Source: Zunongwangia pacifica (GTDB taxonomy: Bacteria; Bacteroidota; Bacteroidia; Flavobacteriales; Flavobacteriaceae). Taken from it: a stretch of 54,895 bases of DNA. The position numbers and the translations under genes are program-made. The DNA is taken from positions 1 through 54,895 of the forward strand of contig NZ_JAKHSK010000034.1 of the NCBI RefSeq assembly GCF_023499215.1, read 5' to 3'. This document shows, one piece after another, positions 18,274-26,676 of this stretch (within the stretch, counting starts at the first letter, position 1; each line of letters begins with the position of its first letter). The notes under the pieces are model-generated. The model made no database searches, was not told where the DNA came from, and saw only the letters and a list, made by a program, of their open reading frames with translations.

Positions 18274-18303
18274 TAAACGATTATTTGGGTAGCTAATCGT
18301 TTA
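18274..18303. promoter_or_regulatory. 10-bp perfect inverted repeat upstream of the YadA-head gene
   Basis: TAAACGATTA (18274-18283) and TAATCGTTTA (18294-18303) are exact reverse complements separated by TTTGGGTAGC. The centres are 20 bases apart, about two helical turns, as expected for a dimeric regulator. It lies 95 bases upstream of the start codon; an RNA hairpin is the alternative. No TAnnTTTG box is clear in this upstream region. Confidence 0.45.
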
Positions 18304-18397
18304 TCTTTTTTGGATAAGATTTTATGCATTAATATTGTTCTGTTTTTGAGTATTAACCTACTATCGACTCATTATAAATTGTTAAAATAAGAATACG

Positions 18398-20266
18398 ATG
18401 AAGAAAAATTACCCTTTAAAAAGAAACTTCGCCCTAACCGTTTTTTCTGTGCTTTTTGTAACTCTTATGAGTACAACTAGCTTATCTGCACAGGTAGGGA
18501 TAGGAACTTCAAATCCAGATCCATCGTCTATTTTACATATTCAAAGTAGCGATAAAGGGGTTTTATTACCTAAAGTGGATTTAAAAAACCTAAAAGATAA
18601 AAATACGGTTAATAATCCTACAGAAGGTTTATTGGTTTACAATAAAAATGAAGACAATTACAATAATTTAAGAAAGGGCTTCTACATCTGGGATAATGAA
18701 AAATGGGACAAAGTAGAGAACAAGTCTGATGTGGACGAAGTAATGGAAGAAATTGATGAGCGCATTAAAGAATTAGAAGAGGGGTCTGGTTCTGGAGGCT
18801 CTGGATGGTCTTTAGAGGGTAATAATTTTGATAATGTGAATAATGCCGATAAAAAGTTTTTAGGAACTACAACCTGGCATTCACTATTTTTAAGGTCAAA
18901 TAATAAGCAAATTGCTGAATTTGATCCTCATGGAGGTATCGCTTTAGGTTTTAATACCAAAGCAGACTGGGCAGGAGTTGCGATAGGAAATTCCGCAAGT
19001 ATCACAGCAGATGAGGCTGTTGCTATAGGTAAAAATGCAAAATCTGGAAGTAGGTCCATTTCTTTGGGAAATGGCGCATTGGCGACAAATGATGAGGCTA
19101 TTGGATTAGGTTTTAATGCTAATAGCTCTGGTAGCAAGGCGACAGCGATAGGTCATTCTGCCAAAGCTTCAGCAAATCAATCTGTTGCTTTAGGGCAGGC
19201 TGCATCAGCAAGTGGAAGCAGTTCATTTGCTATTGGTTCAAATGCTCAAGCTACCCAAAATGTAGCTTTTGCAATAGGGAATAGTGCTAAGGCGACTTCA
19301 AATGAGGCGTTCGCAATAGGTACAAATGCAAGCTCTTCCAGTGATCAGGGAATGGCTATAGGGGTTGGCGCCACTACCAAAAATCAGCAAAATGCTTTTG
19401 CCATTGGTGTTAATTCTGAGGCTTCAGGGAATAACAGTATGGCGATAGGTCATTCCTCAAATGTTTCTGGACAATATGCGGCAGCGATTGGTTACAATAG
19501 TAAAGCTTCACAACAAAATGCTACTGCTTTAGGTTCAAATTCTAATGCCAATGCTCAAAATTCTACAGCCATTGGTTATCAATCGACCGCCAACACCGCT
19601 TATTCTATAGTTTTAGGAAATAATACAGCAGCATCAAACTGGAATGGCTCTAAAATAGGTATCGGAACAAGTGATCCAACCGCCAAACTTCACGTGAATG
19701 GTTCTTTAAGGATTGTTGATGGTACCCAGGGGGAAAATAAGGTTTTAACTTCAGATGCTCAGGGAAATGCCAGTTGGAAAGATTTAAATGGAAATTCAGG
19801 TAAGGTATATGGTGATCTATATGTTAGTAAAAGACAAGCAATTCCGAAAGATGGAAATGCATATATCGCAAAATTTGATAAAACCACTCTTTCTAAAAAT
19901 ATTCAGCAAAATAATAATGGCATACAGGTAAAAGAAAGTGGTATTTTTAAAGTAAATGCTACAATTTCTATTAGAATTGATGATAGTAGTGCTGAAGATG
20001 ATATTTACGAATTTTACTTGGCAATACAAGGGCAAAAAATAGTGGGGTCTACAGTCTATATGACTTTTGATCCGGAGTTTGTAAAAGTAGGTAAAAAACA
20101 TACTGTTGCGTTAAATAAATTGATGAAATTAGAGAAAAATGAACAAGTGGCTGTTTATGTAAAGAAAGCTGGAGATCTTGGTTTAATTTCCGTTAGTTGG
20201 GGACATAATATTTCTTTAATGGAAGATGCTTGCTCTTTGACATTAGAAAAAATAGATGGAATTTAA
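18398..20266 (+). CDS. Secreted YadA-head-repeat protein with C1q/TNF-like C-terminal domain
   Basis: A 622-residue exported protein. Signal peptide 1-32 (ending SLSAQ). Residues 33-60 (VGIGTSNPDPSSILHIQ) and 419-435 (KIGIGTSDPTAKLHV) are the GIGT-x-P-x-x-LHV segments common in Bacteroidota surface and tail-fibre-like proteins. A short coiled coil (110-128) and Gly/Ser linker (129-136) follow. Residues 194-412 carry 16 head repeats of about 14 residues centred on AIG or ALG, the left-handed trimeric beta-roll of YadA. Residues about 485-622 alternate beta strands and end ISLMEDACSLTLEKI, resembling a C1q/TNF-like sandwich. The YadA membrane anchor and a type IX sorting domain are both absent. 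It is isolated between terminators. It is probably a trimeric surface or extracellular adhesin; the ligand is unknown. Confidence 0.8.
   Translation: MKKNYPLKRNFALTVFSVLFVTLMSTTSLSAQVGIGTSNPDPSSILHIQSSDKGVLLPKVDLKNLKDKNTVNNPTEGLLVYNKNEDNYNNLRKGFYIWDNEKWDKVENKSDVDEVMEEIDERIKELEEGSGSGGSGWSLEGNNFDNVNNADKKFLGTTTWHSLFLRSNNKQIAEFDPHGGIALGFNTKADWAGVAIGNSASITADEAVAIGKNAKSGSRSISLGNGALATNDEAIGLGFNANSSGSKATAIGHSAKASANQSVALGQAASASGSSSFAIGSNAQATQNVAFAIGNSAKATSNEAFAIGTNASSSSDQGMAIGVGATTKNQQNAFAIGVNSEASGNNSMAIGHSSNVSGQYAAAIGYNSKASQQNATALGSNSNANAQNSTAIGYQSTANTAYSIVLGNNTAASNWNGSKIGIGTSDPTAKLHVNGSLRIVDGTQGENKVLTSDAQGNASWKDLNGNSGKVYGDLYVSKRQAIPKDGNAYIAKFDKTTLSKNIQQNNNGIQVKESGIFKVNATISIRIDDSSAEDDIYEFYLAIQGQKIVGSTVYMTFDPEFVKVGKKHTVALNKLMKLEKNEQVAVYVKKAGDLGLISVSWGHNISLMEDACSLTLEKIDGI
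18977..19633 (+). repeat. 16 YadA-head repeats (about 42 bp each) within the coding sequence
   Basis: The repeat is visible at the protein level. The Gly of each xIG/xLG core falls at residues 197, 211, 224, 238, 252, 266, 280, 294, 308, 322, 337, 351, 365, 379, 393 and 408, a period of 14 with rare 13 or 15. The nucleotide sequence has diverged between units, which argues for age rather than recent expansion. Confidence 0.85.
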
Positions 20267-20318
20267 TTAGCACGCATTCCAACTTCGGATTAGTAAAAAA
20301 TTGAAAAACTATTTAATT

Positions 20319-20353
20319 AAAAAGCTCATTTCAAAAAGATTTGAGCTTTTTTT
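20319..20353 (+). terminator. Rho-independent terminator after the YadA-head gene
   Basis: AAAAAGCTCA (20319-20328) pairs with TGAGCTTTTT (20342-20351), followed by T-rich sequence. Confidence 0.85.
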
Positions 20354-20464
20354 GTTTTTTATAAGCAAGCCTAGAATTGGATTTCATTCTTAAGATTTTC
20401 TATCTTCAGTTATAAAAATAGTGAATGTCCGGAATGAATCATCATAAGCTATTGTCTTCCTAAA

Positions 20465-20518
20465 CCTGCTTTTCCGGCAGGCGAGCTTGTCCTCGATAGC
20501 TATCGGAACGGAATGACG
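20465..20518. repeat. Intergenic palindromic repeat element
   Basis: It contains CCTGC...GCAGG (20465-20481) and the perfect palindrome CGATAGCTATCG (20494-20505), followed by GAACGGAATGACG. It is more GC-rich than the surrounding gap (20267-20637). From memory, similar modules recur between genes in flavobacterial genomes; in this window it occurs once. Confidence 0.5.
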
Positions 20519-20572
20519 AAAACAACAAATTATTACTAATTACGGATAATCAAACAAAAAATAGACAAGAAA

Positions 20573-20607
20573 TAAAAAAGCGGACTTAAAGAATACAGTC
20601 CGCTTTT
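20573..20607 (-). terminator. Rho-independent terminator of the GH43-GH92-GH92 operon
   Basis: AAAAGCGGACT (20576-20586) pairs perfectly with AGTCCGCTTTT (20597-20607). On the minus strand the 11-bp stem is followed by a T run. It lies 31 bases past the last GH92 stop. Confidence 0.9.
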
Positions 20608-20637
20608 AACACTCAAAACAATATAAACATATACAAA

Positions 20638-23034
20638 CTAATTAATAAACAATATTGTATTGGGCTTGTTGGTCATGTAAAATTTAAGTTCACCACCATT
20701 TATTATGGCTTCATGAGAAATAAAGGGTCTGGTTAATTCCTTTCCATTTAATTCCACTTTATCCACGTATACATTTTTTTTACTTTGGTTTTCAGCAATG
20801 ACGCTAAATGTATTACCATTTTCAAGATGTATACTGGCGTTTTTCACTGCAGGACTTCCTATGGCATACTCTATAGATCCCGGAGCAACAGGGTAGAAGC
20901 CTAAACTGCTAAAAATATACCAGGCACTCATTTGCCCAAAATCGTCATTACCACTTAGTCCGTCAGCTCCTGTTTGATATTTCATATCCAGGATCATTCT
21001 AATTTTATCCTGAGATTTCCAGGGCTTATTGGTCCAGTTATAAAGATATGCTACGTGATGTGAAGGCTCGTTACCATGAACGTAGTTACCAATAATGCCC
21101 TCACGAGAAATATCTTCAGTGTTCTCAAAATATTTATCAGGAAGTTCCATCGTAAAAAGTGAATCCAGATGTTGTGAAAATTGCTCTTTACCGCCCATCA
21201 TTTCAATCATTTTAGCAGGCTCGTGAGGAACGTACAAACTATAGTTCCAGCTATTACCTTCTATAAAGCCCTGGCCGTGCGTATTTAGTTCATCAAAATC
21301 TTTTTTAAATGTACCATCACTTAGTTTAGGACGCATAAAGCCAGTTTTAGAATCGTAAACATTTTTATAGTTTTCGGCTCTTTTAATAAACTCTTCGTAG
21401 ATCTCGGTTTTCCCCAGTTTCTTAGCTGCCTGAGCGATGGCCCAGTCATCATAAGCATACTCCAGAGTTTTAGATACTGAAGCTCCGTTTTTGTCTTCTG
21501 GGACATAGCCCATATCCATATAATAGCCTAAACCATCATAATATCTGGTTCGGGCTGTATTTACCATAGCTTCTAAAGCATGTTCCTGATCGAAATCTGC
21601 ATTTCCTTTTACAATGGCATCAGCTAAAACAGAGGCACTGTGATAACCAATCATACACCAGTTTTCATTGGCGTAGTGCGACCAAACGGGAAGCATCGTA
21701 TGGACACTCTGGTCGTAATGTGCCATCATCGATTGGGCCATATCGGCATTTCGTTTTGGCTGTAAAATATTGAATAATGGATGTAAAGCTCTGTAGGTAT
21801 CCCAAAGCGAAAAACTTGTATAATTGGTAAAACCATCGGCCTGATGCACATTCATATCTAAACCCATATACTTCCCATCGGTATCCATATATTCTGTTGG
21901 GCCTAAAAAGGCATGGTACATCGCAGTATAGAAATTAGTTAATTCATCTTCGTCTTCAGAAGATAGTTGTACCTTATTTAATTCTCGGTTCCAATTTGCT
22001 CTGGCTTCTTTTTTTACATTTTCGAAATCCCAATTTGGAGTTTCTTCTTTCATGTTATTCAAAGCGCCTTCAGAACTTACCGGAGAAATAGCCATTTTCA
22101 CCATCAGTTTTTCCTGGGGTGCTAAATCGAAATTAAAATACATTCTGATTTTTTCTCCGGCGATTTCAGGAAAGTTTTTAGCCTGATCGAATTTTCCCCA
22201 AAAACCACCATAAGGCTGGCGGTCATATCGTGCTCTTCCGTAGTCTTTAATTGGTTTACTAAAAGACATGGCAAAATAAACCCGGCGGGTTCTTGCCCAA
22301 CCATTGGTTTGGCGGTACCCGGTAACTAAAGTATCATTTTCTACCCTAACAAAAGTCCAGACATTCTTATCGTCATAGTTATAAATACCATGCATTAAAT
22401 CGAAAACGATATGCGCATTTTCTCCTTCGGGAAATGAATATTGATGCATTCCTACTCGGGTGGTGGCCGTCATTTCTGCCTTTATATTGTAGTCATCTAG
22501 CATCACGCTATAATAACCAGCTTCTGCCGTTTCTTTATCGTGGGAGAACCTGGAACGATAACCACTTTCTGGATTTAAAGCAGTTCCAGGATTTAGCTTA
22601 AGATCACCTGTAGTGGGCATGATTAAAAAATCACCAAGATCTGAATGGCCTGTTCCGCTAAAATGGGTATGACTAAAACCTACAATGGTATTATCATCGT
22701 ATTGATACCCTGCACAATATTTATAAACATCGGGATTATAGTGACCATCTATGGCATAAGGAATAGTATCGGTATCCGGGCTTAACTGAACACTACCAAA
22801 AGGAACGGTAGCACCAGGGTAGGTGTGTCCCATTTTAGCCGTCCCAATCATAGGATCTACATACTTTGCAAAGTCTTTTGCGTTTTCAATTTTAGAAGCT
22901 AAAGCCGATGTTGTATCGGCTTCAGCATTATCACAAGAAGTGTAGATTCCCAGAGTCCCAAGCAAAATAGTAGTCCCTAGTAATCGCAATCTCTTTTGTT
23001 TTGAAGATTTGCTTTTTATTGAATTTATAGTCAT
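20638..23034 (-). CDS. GH92 exo-alpha-mannosidase, lipoprotein
   Basis: A 798-residue GH92 enzyme; the family contains calcium-dependent inverting exo-alpha-mannosidases acting on N-glycans and fungal mannan. A lipoprotein signal ends at Cys34 (LGIYTSCDN). Family motifs are YVDPMIGT, GHTYPGATVPFGSVQLSPDT, FSHTHFSGTGHSDLGD, SLWDTYRALHPLF, HGNEPSHHVAYLYNW with the predicted general acid Glu656, and SGNDDFGQMSAWYIFSSLGFYPV containing the Asp residues of the base region. It begins 9 bases after the other GH92 stop and is the last gene of the unit. It probably acts at the outer membrane or periplasm. No SusC/SusD genes are nearby, so linkage specificity cannot be inferred. Confidence 0.93.
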   Translation of the reverse strand: MTINSIKSKSSKQKRLRLLGTTILLGTLGIYTSCDNAEADTTSALASKIENAKDFAKYVDPMIGTAKMGHTYPGATVPFGSVQLSPDTDTIPYAIDGHYNPDVYKYCAGYQYDDNTIVGFSHTHFSGTGHSDLGDFLIMPTTGDLKLNPGTALNPESGYRSRFSHDKETAEAGYYSVMLDDYNIKAEMTATTRVGMHQYSFPEGENAHIVFDLMHGIYNYDDKNVWTFVRVENDTLVTGYRQTNGWARTRRVYFAMSFSKPIKDYGRARYDRQPYGGFWGKFDQAKNFPEIAGEKIRMYFNFDLAPQEKLMVKMAISPVSSEGALNNMKEETPNWDFENVKKEARANWNRELNKVQLSSEDEDELTNFYTAMYHAFLGPTEYMDTDGKYMGLDMNVHQADGFTNYTSFSLWDTYRALHPLFNILQPKRNADMAQSMMAHYDQSVHTMLPVWSHYANENWCMIGYHSASVLADAIVKGNADFDQEHALEAMVNTARTRYYDGLGYYMDMGYVPEDKNGASVSKTLEYAYDDWAIAQAAKKLGKTEIYEEFIKRAENYKNVYDSKTGFMRPKLSDGTFKKDFDELNTHGQGFIEGNSWNYSLYVPHEPAKMIEMMGGKEQFSQHLDSLFTMELPDKYFENTEDISREGIIGNYVHGNEPSHHVAYLYNWTNKPWKSQDKIRMILDMKYQTGADGLSGNDDFGQMSAWYIFSSLGFYPVAPGSIEYAIGSPAVKNASIHLENGNTFSVIAENQSKKNVYVDKVELNGKELTRPFISHEAIINGGELKFYMTNKPNTILFIN

Positions 23035-23043
23035 AAATTAATG

Positions 23044-25338
23044 CTATTCGTTAGAATATGAATAAGGGAAAGCATTTTTTTTGATACCTCGATCTTTATT
23101 AGGAGTATCGGTCATTTCGATATTAATAGCAGCGCCTTTAATCAAATCTGAATGTTTTACATAGTTTTTATCATACGATTTCCCATTCATCTTCATGCTT
23201 TCGATGTACTTATTATCATCGCTGTTTTTAGGAGCGTTAATTACGATCTTATTTCCATTTTCGAGATTTACAGTGACTTTTTTGAATAATGGTGCTCCCA
23301 TAACATATTGGTCTACAGAGGGAGTAACGGGATAAAAACCTAAAGCAGAAAATACATACCATGCAGAGGTTTGCCCGTTGTCCTCATCACCACAATATCC
23401 ATCTGGCGTAGCTTTATACATTCTATCCATAGTTTCTCTTGCCCATTTCTGAGTTTTCCAGGGTTCACCGGCATAGTTATATAAATAAATCATGTGCTGA
23501 ATGGGCTGATTACCGTGGGCATATTGCCCCATATTGGCAATTTGCATCTCACGGATCTCGTGAATCACACCGCCATATACACTTTCGTCGAAAATTGGAG
23601 GCATAGAGAAAACCGAATCTAATTTCTTCACAAAGTTTTCTTTTCCACCCATAAGTCCGATTAAACCTTCTACATCGTGGAATACAGACCAGCTATAGTG
23701 CCAGCTATTTCCTTCGGTAAAAGGATTACCCCATTTAAACGGATTAAAATCTTTCTGCCAGCTACCGTCTTTATTTTTACCTCGCATTAATCCGTAGGAA
23801 GGATCAAAAAGGTTTTTGTAATTCATACTTCTTTCAGCATAAATTTTAATCTCCTTCTTTGGTTTTCCTATGGCTTTACCAAACTGGTAAATTGCAAAAT
23901 CGTCGTAGGCATATTCCAAAGTTCTTGCGGCACTTTCATTTACTTCAACATCATAAGGAACATAACCAAGTTTATTGTAATAAGGAGCACCGGCACGTCC
24001 TACCGCCGTCATTGGCCCTTCGTTGTTAGCGCCATTTACCAGAGCTTTCCATAAAGTTTCAGTATCGTAACCCCTTAACCCCTTAATATAGGCATCGGCT
24101 ACTACAGAGGCGGAGTTGTTACCTACCATAATATTGGCATAACCCGGGCTGGACCATTCTGGTAACCATCCACCTTCTTTATAATCGTTAACAAGACCAG
24201 CCTGCATTTCTTCGTTAATAGAAGGATACGCTAGATTTAAGAAAGGGTAAAGAGCCCTAAACGTATCCCAAAAACCTGTACCGGCAAACATATATCCCGG
24301 AAGGATTTCCCCATTGTAGGGACTCCAGTGAACAATCTCGTCATTTTCATTGATCTCGTATAGCTTATTGGGAAAGAAAAGCGTTCGGTAAAGACAGGAA
24401 TAGAAAGTTCTTACCTGATCTATAGTACCCCCGGAAACTTCTAATCTCCCTAATTTTTCATTCCAAAGATCGCGAGCACGTTGCTTTGTAGCTTCAAAAT
24501 CGTCATTGGCAATTTCACGATCCAGATTTAATTGAGCCTGATCAAAACTAATAAAAGATGAGGCGACCTTAGCATGCACCACCGCACCATCTTTTGTATC
24601 GAAACCAACGATAGCACCGGCATGATCGGCCTTCATTTCAACTTTTCCTTTAGCTAGTGTATCACTTTCCCAGGTATTTACATCGCTAAATGGCTTATCA
24701 AACTGAATAACAAAATAATTCTTGAAATTGGTTAATTTTCCGCGGGCATATTTTGTGGTGTACCCAATAATCTTTTTTTCTTCAGGAATAACCTTTACAT
24801 AAGAACCTTTATCGAAAGGATCAATAACTACGTATGAGCTATCTGATTTTGGAAAGGTCATTTTAAATTGGGCAGCACGCTCTGTAGGGGTAAGTTCTAC
24901 GGTTACATCGTGATCAGCCAGATACACCTTGTAATAATATGGGGTAGAAACTTCAGCTTTATGAGAGAACCAGCTTGCACGATCGTCCTGGTTAAATTTT
25001 ATTCCTCCGGTAACCGGCATTAACGAAAATTGACCGTAATCGTTCATCCATGGAGAAGGCTGATGTGTTTGCTTGAATCCGCGTATTTTTTCAGCGTCAT
25101 AAGTATACGCCCATCCATGACCCATTGGTCCTGTTTGCGGCGTCCATAAATTCATTCCCCACGGCACAGCAACGGCAGGGTAGGTGTTCCCATTGGATAA
25201 TCCAGGGCTAGAATCTGTTCCCATTAAAGGATTTACAAAATCTACAGGATTTTCAACAGATTCTATAAGATGGGTCTGGGCGTCCGCATAATTAAATATG
25301 GCAAGGAAAGCCAGTACCGATAAGAACTTTTTTTTCAT
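23044..25338 (-). CDS. GH92 glycosidase with Gln at the general-acid position (possible mannosyl-phosphate hydrolase)
   Basis: A 764-residue GH92 protein with a signal peptide (1-20, ending NYADAQ). Motifs FVNPLMGTDSSPGLSNGNTYPAVAVPWGMN, FKQTHQPSPWMNDYG, GTGFWDTFRALYPFL and DEDNGQTSAWYVFSALGFYPV place it in GH92. At the general-acid site its partner has HGNEPSHH, but this protein has HGNQPIQH with Gln611. As I recall, GH92 enzymes that uncap mannose-phosphate-mannose linkages carry Gln here, since a phosphate leaving group needs no acid. I infer the same for this enzyme. It lies between GH43 (128 bases upstream) and the second GH92. Confidence 0.9.
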   Translation of the reverse strand: MKKKFLSVLAFLAIFNYADAQTHLIESVENPVDFVNPLMGTDSSPGLSNGNTYPAVAVPWGMNLWTPQTGPMGHGWAYTYDAEKIRGFKQTHQPSPWMNDYGQFSLMPVTGGIKFNQDDRASWFSHKAEVSTPYYYKVYLADHDVTVELTPTERAAQFKMTFPKSDSSYVVIDPFDKGSYVKVIPEEKKIIGYTTKYARGKLTNFKNYFVIQFDKPFSDVNTWESDTLAKGKVEMKADHAGAIVGFDTKDGAVVHAKVASSFISFDQAQLNLDREIANDDFEATKQRARDLWNEKLGRLEVSGGTIDQVRTFYSCLYRTLFFPNKLYEINENDEIVHWSPYNGEILPGYMFAGTGFWDTFRALYPFLNLAYPSINEEMQAGLVNDYKEGGWLPEWSSPGYANIMVGNNSASVVADAYIKGLRGYDTETLWKALVNGANNEGPMTAVGRAGAPYYNKLGYVPYDVEVNESAARTLEYAYDDFAIYQFGKAIGKPKKEIKIYAERSMNYKNLFDPSYGLMRGKNKDGSWQKDFNPFKWGNPFTEGNSWHYSWSVFHDVEGLIGLMGGKENFVKKLDSVFSMPPIFDESVYGGVIHEIREMQIANMGQYAHGNQPIQHMIYLYNYAGEPWKTQKWARETMDRMYKATPDGYCGDEDNGQTSAWYVFSALGFYPVTPSVDQYVMGAPLFKKVTVNLENGNKIVINAPKNSDDNKYIESMKMNGKSYDKNYVKHSDLIKGAAINIEMTDTPNKDRGIKKNAFPYSYSNE

Positions 25339-25466
25339 AGTGTATATTGAATAATTTAGATTTTACTGGATAATCGAGATTAAATGATCCGTGACTTGTC
25401 TGGTTTTGAAAATGTTTTATTCAAATTGAATGCTTCGGGGGCAAGCCCAAAAAGATAGTTGCATGT

Positions 25467-26426
25467 TTATTTTAAAGGATGTGCTGCCACACCTTCATTG
25501 GTAATTTTCACAGGTTTTATGTGGCCATTACTATCAAATTCCATCACATCGATACAGGTTTCTCTGGAATTTCCATCGGTTTCTGTAAGCGGTCTGCGAT
25601 GGTAAACAATATAATAGTCGTTATCTTTTGGATGTTTAATTACGGAGTGATGACCTGCACCTGTAGCAATGTCCTTATCCTGCTGAAGAATTTTGTCTAT
25701 TCTTTTAAAAGGTCCCAACGGGGAATCTGCGATGGCGTAAGCTACCGAATAATCAGGTCCCGTCCAGCCACCTTCAGACCACATAAAATAGTACTTTCCA
25801 TCTTTAATGAACATAAATGGTCCTTCTACGTAACCTTCAGGCGTAATTTCTTTAAAAACAGTTCCGTCTTCAAAAGGGATAAAACCAGTAAAATCTTCAT
25901 TTAATTTCGCTATATTACAATGTCCCCATCCTCCATAATAAAGGTAGTACTGGCCATCTTTGTCTTTAAAACAAAACTGATCTATGGGTTGTGCACCATT
26001 ATGAAATTTACCAATAAGCGGTTTACCCAAGTGATCTTTATACGGTCCCTCTGGAGAATCTGCCACGGCAACACCAATTCCGCCTAATTCCTCATCATTT
26101 TGTATATCGTTTGCGCCAAAAAACAGATAATATTTATCCTCTTTTTTGATAATGGAAGGCGCCCAGACTGCACGTTTAGCCCATTTTATGGCTACGGTAT
26201 CTAATATTTTTTCATGTTTGGTCCAGTTTACAAGATCCGGAGAAGAAAAAGCGTCGAAAAATACTTGTTTATCATAAGGTGCAGAATATGTAGGGTAAAT
26301 CCAATACTGATCGTCGAAAACAATGCCTTCAGGATCTGCATACCAACCTGGGAATACAGGGTTGTTATTTTGAGCAATAATGCCCCCAAAGCAAAGCATT
26401 ATTAGGATTATAGTTAATTTTTTCAT
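25467..26426 (-). CDS. GH43-family glycoside hydrolase
   Basis: A 319-residue exported five-bladed propeller enzyme. The start chosen is the ATG at 26424-26426, which gives the signal peptide MKKLTIILIMLCFGGIIAQ; an upstream ATG at 26465 would add 13 residues and spoil it. GH43 catalytic residues are visible: Asp31 in GWYADPE (base), Asp149 in QPIDQF (pKa modulator) and Glu201 in YVEGPFMF (acid), with His260 in GAGHHS. GH43 enzymes mostly remove arabinose, xylose or galactose; this one's specificity is unknown. It is first in the operon with two GH92 enzymes and has its own -7 box. Confidence 0.9.
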   Translation of the reverse strand: MKKLTIILIMLCFGGIIAQNNNPVFPGWYADPEGIVFDDQYWIYPTYSAPYDKQVFFDAFSSPDLVNWTKHEKILDTVAIKWAKRAVWAPSIIKKEDKYYLFFGANDIQNDEELGGIGVAVADSPEGPYKDHLGKPLIGKFHNGAQPIDQFCFKDKDGQYYLYYGGWGHCNIAKLNEDFTGFIPFEDGTVFKEITPEGYVEGPFMFIKDGKYYFMWSEGGWTGPDYSVAYAIADSPLGPFKRIDKILQQDKDIATGAGHHSVIKHPKDNDYYIVYHRRPLTETDGNSRETCIDVMEFDSNGHIKPVKITNEGVAAHPLK

Positions 26427-26462
26427 GATAAAAGAAATCTGGTTTTTCAGTTTGCTATGATA

Positions 26463-26470
26463 CAAAATTA
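26463..26470 (-). promoter_or_regulatory. -7 box (TAATTTTG) of the GH43-GH92 operon
   Basis: Minus-strand TAATTTTG fits TAnnTTTG and lies 36 bases upstream of the chosen GH43 start. It is a second reason to prefer the ATG at 26426 over the ATG at 26465, which would lie at or before the transcription start. Confidence 0.5.
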
Positions 26471-26676
26471 AACACTAATAAGTAAATCGATTTAGCTAAA
26501 ATTTTAACGATTCCTTAATTTTTTACTATGTTACAAAAAATAATAACCACCTGCAAACATTAAATTTGCAATCCCTGTTTACTCTTTCGATCTTTAAAAT
26601 TCAAGTATCTTTTTTTGATTTTGAGATAAGGTTTTAAGCATTCAATTTATATCTTTATCATGCTATATTCTATGCC

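Noticed and set aside
18398-20266. Reading the YadA-head/GIGT-x-P protein as a phage tail fibre in a prophage
   Set aside because: It has a signal peptide, stands alone between terminators, and no phage gene is nearby.
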